A stretch of 64,000 bases of DNA from Streptomyces sp. NBC_01803 (GTDB lineage Bacteria > Actinomycetota > Actinomycetes > Streptomycetales > Streptomycetaceae): the NCBI RefSeq assembly GCF_035917415.1, contig NZ_CP109073.1:5698001-5762000 (forward strand), read 5' to 3'. The first letter of the stretch is position 1. Each line of letters opens with the position of its first letter. Shown piece after piece: positions 39,725 to 48,603 of this stretch. The translations under genes were made by a program, and so were the position numbers. The notes under the pieces are model-generated. The model did no database searches, was not told the DNA's origin, and saw only the letters and a program-made list of their open reading frames with translations.

Positions 39725-41410
39725 TCACAGCGCCGACAGCTCGGCCTCCAGGTCGTCCAGACCCAGCGACCCCTGCGACAGCGCCGCCATATGCCACCTC
39801 TTCGCGTCGAAGCCCGCGCCGTGCGCCCGCCGGGCCGCCTCCCGGCCCCGCAGCCACGCGCGTTCCCCGAGCTTGTAGCCGATGGCCTGCCCCGGCATCC
39901 CCAGGTACCGCACCAGCTCGCTCTCCACGAAGTCCGCCGGGCGGCTGCTGTGCCGCCCGAAGAACTCCTGCGCCAGCGCCGGGGTCCACCCCTCGCCCGG
40001 CGCGAGCGGCGAGTCCGCCGGGATCGGCAGCTCCAGGTGCATCCCGATGTCGATGATGACCCGTATCGCGCGCATCATCTGGCAGTCCAGATAGCCCAGC
40101 CGCCGCTCGGCGTTGTGGAGGAAGCCCAGCTCGTCCATCAGCCGCTCGGCGTACAGCGCCCAGCCCTCCGCGTTGGCGCTCACCATGCCCACGGTCGTCT
40201 GGTACCGCGACAGGTCGTCCGCCACGTGCGCCCACTGCGCGAGCTGGAGGTGATGGCCCGGCACCCCCTCGTGGTACCACGTCGACACCAGGTCGTATAC
40301 GGGGAAACGGGTGGCGCCCATCGTCGGCAGCCAGGTCCGGCCCGGCCGGGAGAAGTCCAGCGAGGGGCCCGTGTAGTACGGCGCCGCCGCGCTCCCCGGC
40401 GGGGCGATCATCGTCTCGACGCGCTTGACCCGGTCGGCCAGCTCGAAGTGGGAGCCGTCCAGCGCCTCGATGGCCTCGTCCATCAGCCGCTGGAGCCAGC
40501 GCCTGACCTCCTCGACGCCTTCGACCGCCTCGCCCGCGGTGTCCAGGTGCCGCAGCGCCTCCCACGGCGACGCGCCGGGCAGGATCTTCTCCGCCTCGGC
40601 CCGCATCTCCGCGTGCAGCCGGTGGAACTCCGCCCAGCCGTAGGCATACGCCTCGTCCAGGTCCAGGTCGGTGCCGTTCCAGTACCGCACCCAGCGGGCG
40701 TACCGCTCCCGGCCCACGATCTCCGGCGCGCCCTCGATGCCAGGCGCGTAGACGTCACGCAGCCAGTCGCGCAGGCCGGCGATCGCGCCCGTCGCGCCGC
40801 GCGCCGCCGTGTCCAGCTCCCCGCGCAGCGCCTCGGGACCCGCGGACACGAACGCCGCGAACCACCCGCCGTCCGCCGCCCCGAGCCACTCGCTCAACTG
40901 CCCGAGCACCGTGGACACCTGGCGCGGCCCGGCGGGCAGCGACCGGGACAGCCCCTCGGCCAGCGACGCCCGGTATCCCGCCAGGGCGTCCGGCACGGAC
41001 CGCAGCCGCCGCGCGATCGTGGCCCACTCCTCGTCCGTGTCCGTCGGCATGATGGTGAACACCTCGCGGACCGCGTGCAGCGGCGAGTGGAGGTTGCTCA
41101 CCGCGCGCAGCGGCTCGTCGGCCTCGTGCACGGTGATCTCCGCCGTCAGCCGCTCCCGCAGCAGCCGGGCGCAGCGGCGTTCGGCGGCGCTGTCCGCGCC
41201 GGGCAGGGACTCCGACTCCGCCAGCCGCCCGAGGGTCTCCCGGGTCAGGCCGGCGACGGCCGCCTGGCCGTCGGGGGAGAAGTCGGGCAGCCGGTGGTCG
41301 CTGCCCGGGACACCGAGGAAGGTGCCGGTGAGCGGGTCGAGCTCGACGAGCGCGTCGACATACGAGTCGGCGAGCCGCCGGGGGAGCACGGTATGGGGGT
41401 CTTCTGACAT
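39725..41410 (-). CDS. DUF885 family metallopeptidase-like protein
   Basis: A 561-residue protein of the DUF885 family, distant relatives of zinc carboxypeptidases (M32-like). The zinc motif HEGVPGHH at about residue 378 (HExxxGH form) is followed by the glutamate-containing helix NAEGWALYAERLMDELGF. Other conserved stretches are PTDTDEEWATIARRL and YYTGPSLDFSRPGRTW. No signal peptide is visible, so it is cytoplasmic. The substrate is unknown. A possible ribosome site (GGATGG) is weak before ATG 41410; the family start agrees. Confidence 0.88.
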   Translation of the reverse strand: MSEDPHTVLPRRLADSYVDALVELDPLTGTFLGVPGSDHRLPDFSPDGQAAVAGLTRETLGRLAESESLPGADSAAERRCARLLRERLTAEITVHEADEPLRAVSNLHSPLHAVREVFTIMPTDTDEEWATIARRLRSVPDALAGYRASLAEGLSRSLPAGPRQVSTVLGQLSEWLGAADGGWFAAFVSAGPEALRGELDTAARGATGAIAGLRDWLRDVYAPGIEGAPEIVGRERYARWVRYWNGTDLDLDEAYAYGWAEFHRLHAEMRAEAEKILPGASPWEALRHLDTAGEAVEGVEEVRRWLQRLMDEAIEALDGSHFELADRVKRVETMIAPPGSAAAPYYTGPSLDFSRPGRTWLPTMGATRFPVYDLVSTWYHEGVPGHHLQLAQWAHVADDLSRYQTTVGMVSANAEGWALYAERLMDELGFLHNAERRLGYLDCQMMRAIRVIIDIGMHLELPIPADSPLAPGEGWTPALAQEFFGRHSSRPADFVESELVRYLGMPGQAIGYKLGERAWLRGREAARRAHGAGFDAKRWHMAALSQGSLGLDDLEAELSAL

Positions 41411-41469
41411 GCACCCATCCTTGTACGCGGAGCGGCGTTCGTCACCACCGGCCCGGGAGGTGCCCCGGC

Positions 41470-42123
41470 TCACCCGCCGGCCCGGACCGGCCGGGCCGTG
41501 CCGGAGCGCAGTGGGGCAAGTCGGATCGTCAGCACCAGCGAGCCCCCCTCGACCTGGTGGTCCAGCGGCAGCCCGGTGCCGCGCATCAGGGCGATCATCC
41601 CCGTGTTGCTGGCCTGCGTGACCGCGTACACCACGTCGCGCCGCGACTCCACGGCCAGTCGGAGCAGCTCCCGCAGCAGCGCCGTACCGACGCCGTACCC
41701 CTGCCAGACGTCCTCCACCAGGAGCGCGACCTCCGTCTCGTCGCCGTCCCACAGCAGATGGCCCAGCCCGATGATGTCCCCGGCGGCGGTCTCGGCGACG
41801 ACACTGTGCCCGTAACGCGGCGTCAGCAGGTGCCCCAGATACCGGTCGGCGTCGCCGAGCGGGCCGTGGTAGCGCCGCGCCAGCGACGGGGCGGAGCAGC
41901 GCCGGTGCATGTCCCGCGCGGCGTCCAGGTCCTCGGGACCGGCCGCCCGCAGCACGATCGGGTGCCCGCCCGCCGTCACCGTCCGGCGGCGCGTCACGAC
42001 GCGGCCGTCCACGGCCGGTGCCGCCCCCGCACAGGGGCGCCCCGCCAGGTACCCGCCCTCGACCCGGCGAAGCCGGCGCCGCGGGAAGTGAATCGAGCTG
42101 CGGGGCACATCGGAGTCAGCCAT
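41470..42123 (-). CDS. GNAT family N-acetyltransferase
   Basis: A 217-residue protein whose residues 50-205 form a GNAT domain: GHPIVLRAAGPEDLDAARDMHRR, the strand AGDIIGLGHLLW, then VEDVWQGYGVGTALLRELLRLA, which holds the acetyl-CoA pyrophosphate loop (Q-G-Y-G-V-G-T), and VTQASNTGMIALMRGTGLP. The N-terminal 50 residues are arginine-rich and not part of the fold; the true start may be a later codon. The substrate is unknown. The gene is followed by DUF885 after about 60 bases, possibly as an operon. Confidence 0.83.
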   Translation of the reverse strand: MADSDVPRSSIHFPRRRLRRVEGGYLAGRPCAGAAPAVDGRVVTRRRTVTAGGHPIVLRAAGPEDLDAARDMHRRCSAPSLARRYHGPLGDADRYLGHLLTPRYGHSVVAETAAGDIIGLGHLLWDGDETEVALLVEDVWQGYGVGTALLRELLRLAVESRRDVVYAVTQASNTGMIALMRGTGLPLDHQVEGGSLVLTIRLAPLRSGTARPVRAGG

Positions 42124-42210
42124 GCAAGCACTGTCGTCCTTTGTTATTGCGTGATCACGAACGCCCTGTGACCGGTGGGTAAAGGAGGCTTACGGAGCGA
42201 ATTGTTCGTT

Positions 42211-42850
42211 TCACCGCAGGCGTGATCGCCCCCCGTCGGCGGTGGCCGTGGCCAGCAGTCGCACGGCCTCGGCGATCCGGGCCGGCGGCGGGTGGGCGCC
42301 CCCCGGCACCAGCCGCACCGGGCCGTCGTCCGGCACCGCGCCGCCGTACGCCGCCGGCGGCCGGACCGCCACCCCGGCCCGCGCGGTCCGCGCGAGGAAC
42401 TCCCGCTCCGGGCCGAACCGCCGGGGCAGCCCCACGATGATGTGCGGACCCGCCGCGATGCCCGTCACCACCGCTCCCGGGCAGTGCTCGGCCCGCGCCG
42501 CGACCAGGACATCCCGCCGCTCGCGGTACGCGCGCTGACACCCCCTCGGCCACCGGTCGTACGCGCCGCCCGTCGCGAACTCGGCGAACAGCACCTGATC
42601 CACCACCGGATGGCCCGGATCCATCATGCGTGTGCGTGCCACCACATCCCTCAGCAGCCCCTCCGACACCACCAGCCACCCCAGCCGCGGTCCGGGTGCC
42701 GGCGACTTGCTCACCGAGCCGGTGTACGCCACCCGCCGCGGATCCTGCCCCTGCGAGGCACCCACCGGCGCCCGGTCGTAACGGAATTCCCCATCGTAGT
42801 CGTCCTCCACGAGCAGCGCATCGACGCCTCTCACCCACGCCGACGACTCC
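42211..42850 (-). pseudogene. C-terminal fragment of a MocR/PdxR-type aminotransferase regulator
   Basis: The frame contains VDALLVEDDYDGEFRYDRAPVG, VAYTGSVSKSPAPGPRLGWL with the PLP-binding Lys, VARTRMMDPGHPVVDQVLFAEF and QRAYRERRDVLVAARAEHCPG. This is the C-terminal half of a fold-I aminotransferase domain of MocR regulators; the HTH and N-terminal half are missing. Several usually hydrophobic positions are proline or glycine here (SKSLAPGLRLGW reads SKSPAPGPRLGW; a GYAHLPP-like site reads GGAHPPP), consistent with decay. It is joined in frame to a different gene piece upstream (SDR). Confidence 0.8.
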
Positions 42851-42959
42851 CGCCCGTGCGACATCCCGCGCGTTCCCCTGCGCCCTGCTGAGTCCTTGCC
42901 CCCCGTGGCCAGGGCGTTCTGTCTCCTCGGGGTGCTCTGCGAGCCGATGACGCGACTTG

Positions 42960-43242
42960 TGGGAGCCCGTTCCCGCCCGGGGCGTCTGTGGATGGCGGCC
43001 ACCCGCTCCGCGGCGTCGGCGTCGCGCGCGTAGCCGATCGCCACGTCGTGGCCCGCCGCCGCCAGCCGCGCGGCGATCGCCGCCCCGATGCCGAGGCCGC
43101 CGCCCGTCACCGCAGTTACCCCGGTGACCCCGGTGACCCCGGTGACCCCGGTGACCTCGGGATTCTCCTGTCGCACAGAGAGACCGTGGACCTCCCCATT
43201 GGTCTTGACCAGACCACCCGCCCGGCCTAGGGTCCTCTCCAT
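42960..43242 (-). pseudogene. N-terminal fragment of a short-chain dehydrogenase with repeat expansion
   Basis: ATG 43242 (AAAGG upstream) opens MERTLGRAGGLVKTNGEVHG, then a TGV-rich repeat run, then GGGLGIGAAIAARLAAAGHD and VAIGYARDADAAERVAAIHR. This is the first beta-alpha-beta unit of an SDR, with the TGxxxGIG nucleotide motif preceded by extra copies of Val-Thr-Gly. Homology stops at about 42960; the frame then passes through about 100 bases of unrelated sequence into the MocR fragment. The catalytic YxxxK region is missing. Confidence 0.7.
43115..43159. repeat. 9-bp minisatellite, five copies
   Basis: GTGACCCCG is present in three exact copies (43124-43150), with a variant at each side (GTTACCCCG, GTGACCTCG). 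On the minus strand it encodes repeating Val-Thr-Gly inside the SDR relic. The unit equals the codons for the V-T-G that opens an SDR, so it grew from that motif. Confidence 0.9.
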
Positions 43243-43306
43243 ACGCAACAACCTTTCATAATCGCGCCGGGCGTCCCCCGCCGGGACGGCCACCGTGGAG
43301 GCAAGG

Positions 43307-44053
43307 GTGGGGACCACTCAGCTCGACCAGCAGCAGCCGGAGCCCAAGCACTGGCACCTCAAGACCGTGCTGTCGGCGGCCCTGGACACCGAGTTCGCCG
43401 TGGGTCAGGCCCTGCCCAACGAGCGGGAGCTGGCCGCCCGGTTCGGCGTCGCCCGCGCCACCCTCCGGCAGGCCCTGGACCAGCTGGAGCTGGAAGGCCG
43501 CCTCCAGCGCCGCCGCGGCGTCGGCACCACCGTCGCCCCGCCGCGCGTCGGCGTGGACGTCAGCCCCCGTCACCACACCTGGCCCGGCGGCCCGGGGGAC
43601 ACCTGGATCACCACCGACTGCGTCTGCGTTCCGCCCCCCGCCGCCGTGGCCCGCCTGCTGGAGACGGCCCCCGACGCCCCCGTGGAGACGGTGCGCCGCA
43701 GCCTCGTGGCGCAGGGCCAGACCGTCGCCGAGGAGCTCCTGTACGTGCCGCCCGCCGCGCTGCCCCCGGTCGGCGACCGCGGCGCGCCGCACGGCGCCGA
43801 GCGCGGCCACGGCGTCCTGGCGCGGCTGCGGCTGCTGGAGCCCGGTGAGCAGGACCGCGCGATCGAGCTCGGCTCGGCCACCGCCGAGCAGGCCCGCCGC
43901 CTGGACCGGCTGCCCGGCTCACCGGTGCTCGTGGTCACCACCCGCTACGTCGCGGCCGGCCGCCCGGTCGCCGCCGCCGTCGCCACGTACCGGGCCGACA
44001 CCTGCCGCCTCACCTTCGGCAACCAGCCGGCGTTCCCCTTCAGCGCGAGCTGA
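43307..44053 (+). CDS. GntR family regulator with UTRA domain
   Basis: A 248-residue regulator. The winged HTH (about 20-80) reads LKTVLSAALDTEFAVGQALP then NERELAARFGVARATLRQAL and LEGRLQRRRGVGTTVAPP. Residues 95-245 form a UTRA effector domain (TVRRSLVAQGQTVAEELLYVP, LVVTTRYVAAGRPVAAAVATYRADTC). Such proteins often bind phosphosugars (the DasR class). GTG 43307 is preferred because GGAGG lies five bases upstream; GTG 43295 is possible. The target cannot be named. The divergent neighbour is only a relic. Confidence 0.87.
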   Translation: MGTTQLDQQQPEPKHWHLKTVLSAALDTEFAVGQALPNERELAARFGVARATLRQALDQLELEGRLQRRRGVGTTVAPPRVGVDVSPRHHTWPGGPGDTWITTDCVCVPPPAAVARLLETAPDAPVETVRRSLVAQGQTVAEELLYVPPAALPPVGDRGAPHGAERGHGVLARLRLLEPGEQDRAIELGSATAEQARRLDRLPGSPVLVVTTRYVAAGRPVAAAVATYRADTCRLTFGNQPAFPFSAS

Positions 44054-44094
44054 TCCGGGGACCCGGGACCGGGGTCGGCGGCCGGCAGGCCGTC

Positions 44095-44126
44095 AGCCTG
44101 TCAGTCCCTCAGCCTGTCAGTCCCTC
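44095..44126. repeat. 16-bp tandem duplication at the ROK gene end
   Basis: AGCCTGTCAGTCCCTC occurs twice directly adjacent, ending at the last codons of the truncated ROK gene on the minus strand. It may mark the deletion or rearrangement point. Confidence 0.9.
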
Positions 44127-44658
44127 AGGCCGTCACCGCGAACAGTTCGCCCTCCACCCGGTCCAGCGCCAGCTGCAGCGCCCCCGGCTCCACCGCGCAC
44201 TCCCGCAGCAGTTCACCGGACACCGTCTCGACCCGCGCCAGCCGCTCGTCCGCCGTCGCCCGCGTGGACACCTCGCGGCTCAGCTCGCCCAGCCGTCGGC
44301 CGCGCAGATCGGCCAGCACCACCGAGATCCGCCGTGCCCCGGTCTCCACGCCCAGCAGCCGCCCGGCCTCCGCGCGGAACCGGAACCGCCGTGCCGGCCG
44401 CCCCGCCCGCCGCTCCCCGTCCGATCCGTCGCCCGCGGCCTGCCCGGTCCCGGCGACCAGACCGGCCCGGGTGAGGCCGTCGAGCACACCCTCCACGGTC
44501 GGCCGCGACAGCCCGGTCTCACGGGCCAGATCGGTCAGCGAGCGCGCCGCCTCCGCGTCGCGCAACGCCCGCAGCATCACCGCCGAGTTGATCTTCCGCA
44601 GCAGCTGCGGGTTCCCCCGGCCGGCGGCCGGGGCCCGGTCGCCGCCCGTGGCACTCAC
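44125..44658 (-). CDS. Truncated ROK-family transcriptional regulator
   Basis: A 177-residue protein corresponding to the first 40% of a ROK regulator, normally about 390-400 residues. The HTH reads INSAVMLRALRDAEAARSLT, then ETGLSRPTVEGVLDGLTRAG, and the start of the ROK fold follows as LLGVETGARRISVVLADLRG and RLARVETVSGELLRECAVEP. The frame then ends with LQLALDRVEGELFAVTA, before the sugar-binding and zinc regions. A 16-bp tandem duplication lies at the 3' end. It could still bind DNA as a repressor without inducer control, or be dead. It ends facing GntR. Confidence 0.75.
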   Translation of the reverse strand: MSATGGDRAPAAGRGNPQLLRKINSAVMLRALRDAEAARSLTDLARETGLSRPTVEGVLDGLTRAGLVAGTGQAAGDGSDGERRAGRPARRFRFRAEAGRLLGVETGARRISVVLADLRGRRLGELSREVSTRATADERLARVETVSGELLRECAVEPGALQLALDRVEGELFAVTA

Positions 44659-44680
44659 CTGATCCGTCCTCCGGCGGCTC

Positions 44681-46111
44681 TCAGAGGATCGATCCGGGAG
44701 TGTACGCCGCCGCCTCCGGATAGCGTTTGACGACCTCCTCGACCCGGGCCAGCACGGCCGCCACCTGCCCGGCCGCGGCCCCGGTGAACGACAGCCGGTC
44801 GGCCATCAGCGCGTCCAGACCGGCCCGGTCCAGCGGAATCCGCTCGTCGGCCGCCAGCCGGTCCAGCAGCTCGTTGCGTTCCGAGCCCTCCCGCATCCGC
44901 AGCGCCGAGGCCACCGCGTGCTCCTTGATCGCCTCGTGCGCGGTCTCCCGGCCGACGCCCGCCCGCACGGCGGCCATCAGCACCTTCGTCGTCGCCAGGA
45001 ACGGCAGATAGCGGTCCAGCTCGCGCGCCACCACCGCCGGGAACGCGCCGAACTCGTCCAGCACCGTCAGGAACGTCTCGGTCAGCCCGTCCAGCGCGAA
45101 GAAGGCGTCCGGCAGCGCCACTCGCCGCACCACGGAACAGGACACGTCGCCCTCGTTCCACTGGTCGCCCGCCAGCTCGCCGGTCATGGACGCGTACCCG
45201 CGCAGCACCACGGCCAGCCCGTTGACCCGCTCGCACGACCGGGTGTTCATCTTGTGCGGCATCGCGGACGAGCCGACCTGCCCCGGCTGGAACCCCTCCG
45301 TCACCAGCTCCTGCCCGGCCATCAGCCGGATCGTCTTCGCCAGCGACGACGGCGCCGCCGCGAGCTGCACCAGGGCCGTCACCACCTCGTAGTCCAGCGA
45401 GCGCGGATAGACCTGACCCACCGAGGTGAACGCCTGCCCGAAGCCGAGGTGCCCGGCGATCCGCCCCTCCAGCTCCGCCAGCCGCGCCTCGTCGCCGCCC
45501 AGCAGATCGAGCATGTCCTGCGAGGTGCCGACCGGTCCCTTCACCCCGCGCAGCGGATAACGCGCCAGCAGCTCCTCGACCCGGCCGAGCGCGACCAGCA
45601 GCTCGTCGGCGGCCGTGGCGAAACGCTTCCCCAGCGTCGTCGCCTGTGCCGGGACGTTGTGCGACCGGCCCGCTATCACCAGCTCCGCGTACTCGCCGGC
45701 CAGCCGCCCCAGCCGCGCCAGCACCGCCACCGCGCGGTCCCGCACCAGCTCCAGGGAGAGCCGGATCTGCAGCTGCTCGACGTTCTCCGTCAGATCCCGC
45801 GACGTCATGCCCTTGTGGACCTGCTCGTGCCCGGCCAGCGCGTTGAACTCCTCGATCCGCGCCTTCACATCGTGCCGCGTGACCCGCTCGCGCTCCGCGA
45901 TCGACGCCAGGTCCACCCGCTCCAGGACCCGCTCGTAGTCGGCGACGGCCCCGGGCGGCACCGGCACCCCCAGATCCGCCAGGGCCCGGAGCACCGCCAG
46001 CCACAGCCGGCGCTCCAGCACCACCTTGTACTCGGGGGACCACAGGGTCGCCAGCTGCACGGACGCGTAGCGACCGGCCAGAACGTTCGGAATGCGCGGC
46101 TTGTCAGTCAC
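44681..46111 (-). CDS. purB: Adenylosuccinate lyase
   Basis: A 476-residue enzyme of the fumarase/aspartase superfamily, acting twice in purine synthesis (SAICAR to AICAR, adenylosuccinate to AMP). The signature GSSAMPHKMNTRSCERVNGL carries the mobile catalytic loop. HKGMTSRDLTENVEQLQIRL and AGRSHNVPAQATTLGKRFA contribute the other active-site histidines. Length and plan are of the longer actinobacterial type. The start is GTG 46111. The truncated ROK gene starts 22 bases after it; the SGNH gene lies upstream in the same direction. Confidence 0.95.
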   Translation of the reverse strand: MTDKPRIPNVLAGRYASVQLATLWSPEYKVVLERRLWLAVLRALADLGVPVPPGAVADYERVLERVDLASIAERERVTRHDVKARIEEFNALAGHEQVHKGMTSRDLTENVEQLQIRLSLELVRDRAVAVLARLGRLAGEYAELVIAGRSHNVPAQATTLGKRFATAADELLVALGRVEELLARYPLRGVKGPVGTSQDMLDLLGGDEARLAELEGRIAGHLGFGQAFTSVGQVYPRSLDYEVVTALVQLAAAPSSLAKTIRLMAGQELVTEGFQPGQVGSSAMPHKMNTRSCERVNGLAVVLRGYASMTGELAGDQWNEGDVSCSVVRRVALPDAFFALDGLTETFLTVLDEFGAFPAVVARELDRYLPFLATTKVLMAAVRAGVGRETAHEAIKEHAVASALRMREGSERNELLDRLAADERIPLDRAGLDALMADRLSFTGAAAGQVAAVLARVEEVVKRYPEAAAYTPGSIL

Positions 46112-46121
46112 GCCACGGATT

Positions 46122-46904
46122 CTACGGGCTCTCCTCCAGCGCCCAGGGCGCCAGCTGCGGACGCTTCGGCAGCCGCCCGTCCCCCGAGGAACGGCCGGTC
46201 AGCCGTCGCCCGATCCACGGCAGCAGGTGCTCCCGCGCGAACCGGGCGTCCGCCGCCCGCCGCGCGGCCCACGTGCCCGGCACCGCGAGCGGCAGCGGCC
46301 CGTCCCAGTCGAACGCCGGCTCGAACCCCAGCCGCTGCCACACCGCCTCCGCCACCCGGCGGTGCCCCTCACCGGTCAGATGCAGCCGGTCCGCCGCCCA
46401 CAGCCGCGGATCGGCCAGCGCCCGCGACCCGTACAGGTCGACCACCAGCGCCCCGTGCCGCTCCGCCAGTCCGTCGATGAACGCGAACAGCCGCTCCATC
46501 CGCGCCCGGTACCGCTCCAGCACGGGACCGCGCCGCCCCGGACTGCGCATCAGCACCAGCCGGCCGCACGACGGTGCCAGCCGCTCGACCGCCTCCTGGA
46601 GCCGGCGGTGGATCTCGTCCATGGCGCAGCGCGGGCGCAGCACGTCGTTCATGCCGCCGACCAGCGTCACCAGATCCGCGCCCATGGCCGCCGCCACCGG
46701 CACCTGGTCCCGGGCGATCTGCCCGATCAGCTTGCCCCGTACGGCGAGGTTGGCGTAGGTGAAGCCGGCGTGCCGTGCCGCGAGTCGCCCGGCGAGGAGA
46801 TCGGCCCACCCCCGGTACGTGCCGTCCGGCCGGACATCCGACATGCCCTCGCTGAACGAGTCGCCCAGCGCGACGAAACTGCGGAGATCAGGTGTGCTGT
46901 GCAT
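46122..46904 (-). CDS. SGNH/GDSL-family hydrolase
   Basis: A 260-residue SGNH hydrolase. Block I with the nucleophile is FVALGDSFSEGMSD, block II is around YANLAVRGKLI, block III is VGGMNDVLRP, and block V is DRLHLTGEGHRRVAEAVWQRL with Asp and His. No signal peptide is seen, so an intracellular esterase or lipase-like role is likely. It ends 10 bases before the PurB start and is probably co-transcribed; secreted or cytoplasmic SGNH hydrolases next to purB occur in other Streptomyces. Confidence 0.9.
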   Translation of the reverse strand: MHSTPDLRSFVALGDSFSEGMSDVRPDGTYRGWADLLAGRLAARHAGFTYANLAVRGKLIGQIARDQVPVAAAMGADLVTLVGGMNDVLRPRCAMDEIHRRLQEAVERLAPSCGRLVLMRSPGRRGPVLERYRARMERLFAFIDGLAERHGALVVDLYGSRALADPRLWAADRLHLTGEGHRRVAEAVWQRLGFEPAFDWDGPLPLAVPGTWAARRAADARFAREHLLPWIGRRLTGRSSGDGRLPKRPQLAPWALEESP

Positions 46905-47537
46905 GGCGCCCCCATCGTAATCAGCGGTCCCCGGCCGCTCGCCGGCCGGGACCCGCGCTCCGGGGCGGGACTGGTGCCGCTGCCCGCGGGGTGATGACGG
47001 TGACCGACGGCAGGGCGCACGACACGCCCGTGCCCTTCGCCGACGAGCGGCTCCTGGAAGAGCCGCTCGCCGAAGCCCACGCGGCCGGCTCCGCGACGAC
47101 GCGACGATGCCGCTGGTCGAAGGGCGCCCGCTCCATCCATGGACCTCGCCGCGGGCCGATCCCGCGGTGCCGCTGGTGTGAGCCGTCGGACCGCGCCGTT
47201 CCTTGCGTCAACGCGCCGGTCGCGCTCCCGGCGCGTGGCGCGCTGTGCGCGGCCCCCGCCGGGTGGCGTGGTCGGCGGCCCGACGGGGCAGGGCGTATGC
47301 CGGGCCGGGCCGGGCCGGGCCGGGTGCGTCGGCCGGCCGTCCGTGGGTCGCGTCGCGTCCGGACCGCCCCGCACGCGATCCGGACGCGACGCCGCCCCGG
47401 GGGGCCGACGCGACCATCGCACCGCGCCGTCCGTCCTCAACCCCCGGGGCGAGGCCGGCGGGCGACCCCGCCGGCGTTCGAGACCCCCGTCGCGACCGTG
47501 CCGGACCGCCTGACCCGGGACCGGGACGGAACCCGGG
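46905..47537. other. Gene-free region with hairpin and pentanucleotide repeat
   Basis: No gene is recognised. CGAGCGGCTC and GAGCCGCTCG form a perfect 10-bp stem with a 6-base loop at 47044-47069. CGGGC is repeated about five times at 47301-47325. A GTG/ATG near 46991 opens VTDGRAHDTPVPFADERLLE, which is gene-like only for about 35 codons. Confidence 0.5.
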
Positions 47538-48044
47538 TCAGGCGGCCGACTCCCCGCCCTCCCCGTACTCCTCCCCGGCTTCCTCGACGGGCTCCTCCTC
47601 GGAGATGTGCATCGCCGCCTCCTCGGCGGACGCCGCGCCGCCGTCGATTCCCACGTCTGAGGCCACCACGTCGCTCGCGGGCCTCCGGTAGCGGTCGTCG
47701 TCCCCGACGATCCGTCCCGCGCGCCGGTCGCCGGCGATCTGCTCCGACCGGGGCTCGCCCTCCATCCCGGGCTGGTCCCCGATCCCGTTGCCCTCCCGCA
47801 CGCCGACGTCCGGCACCTCCTCCGACAGCCGCTGGTCGAGCGTCTCGCCGTCGTGCTGTTCCCTCGCGGTGGTGCCGTGACCGGTCACCGCGAGCGGCTT
47901 CTCGGGCGGTGAGTACCCCTCGTCCAGCATGTCGTCCTGGCCCCGCTCGTCCAGCGAGTTGTCGTGGTCGATGTCCTCCGGGTTGTCCCGCAGGTCGGAA
48001 CCGGTCGGCTGATAGACGTCGTCCCCCATGGGGTCGTCGGACAT
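47538..48044 (-). CDS. DUF5709 family protein
   Basis: A 168-residue very acidic, probably largely disordered protein. MSDDPMGDDVYQPTGSDLRD at the start, SLDERGQDDMLDEGYSPPEKPLAV, TLDQRLSEEVPDV and AEEAAMHISEE are the family's conserved stretches; DUF5709 is an actinobacterial family without known function. GGAAGGAGG precedes ATG 48044. It lies 23 bases downstream of the DUF2267 gene, so the two are likely an operon. The acidic C-terminus ends EEYGEGGESAA. Confidence 0.85.
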   Translation of the reverse strand: MSDDPMGDDVYQPTGSDLRDNPEDIDHDNSLDERGQDDMLDEGYSPPEKPLAVTGHGTTAREQHDGETLDQRLSEEVPDVGVREGNGIGDQPGMEGEPRSEQIAGDRRAGRIVGDDDRYRRPASDVVASDVGIDGGAASAEEAAMHISEEEPVEEAGEEYGEGGESAA

Positions 48045-48067
48045 GTCTCCCTCCTTCCGGGCGCCCG

Positions 48068-48484
48068 CTAGGCGCCCGCCGTGCCGGAGCTGCCCGCGAA
48101 GAGCACCTCCGCCAACTCGTCGTCCAGCGAGTCCCGGATCTTCCCGGTGAGCCCGCCGACGGTCGCCTCCCCCGTCACCTCCACCACACACCTCGCCTCG
48201 TGCACCGCCTTGGGCGTGTCCGCGCCGGAGCGCTGCGCCACGCGGTCGAAGAACTCCGAGCGGCTCATCCGGATCCCGGTGGCCGGCAGGTCGGGCGCCG
48301 CCGCCACGCGGAGCAGGTGCTCACCGATCTCCCTGGGGAGCTGGGCCGCCAGGTTCGCCGCCAGCGACGGCGGGATGCGTTCGGCGAGGGTCTCCAGACT
48401 GGCCCGTGTCGCCGCCTCGGCCGCGCCTCTGCTGTCGAGTCGCGCCCGTGCCTGTACCTGTCCGATGAACTCGTCGTGCTGCAT
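48068..48484 (-). CDS. DUF2267 family protein
   Basis: A 138-residue protein made of one DUF2267 domain: FIGQVQARARLDSRGAAEAA, then TLAERIPPSLAANLAAQLPR, RSEFFDRVAQRSGADTPKAV and VEVTGEATVGGLTGKIRDSL. The domain is all-helical with two repeated halves and has no known function; members are frequent in actinobacterial stress regions. GGGAGG lies before ATG 48484. It is followed by DUF5709. Confidence 0.87.
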   Translation of the reverse strand: MQHDEFIGQVQARARLDSRGAAEAATRASLETLAERIPPSLAANLAAQLPREIGEHLLRVAAAPDLPATGIRMSRSEFFDRVAQRSGADTPKAVHEARCVVEVTGEATVGGLTGKIRDSLDDELAEVLFAGSSGTAGA

Positions 48485-48603
48485 GATCGCCTCCCGCTCC
48501 GGGTGTCGAGCGGGGTCCGGGTTCCCCCGCCCGCCGGAGCAAAACCGGCATACCGGTCACCTTTCGGCCCCGCCGGGGCCCGGCCCCGCCGCCCGGGCGG
48601 CCG

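Noticed and set aside
47301..47325. CGGGC pentamer run as a functional repeat
   Set aside because: Short simple-sequence runs of this kind are common in 70%+ GC DNA; noted only as content of the gene-free region.
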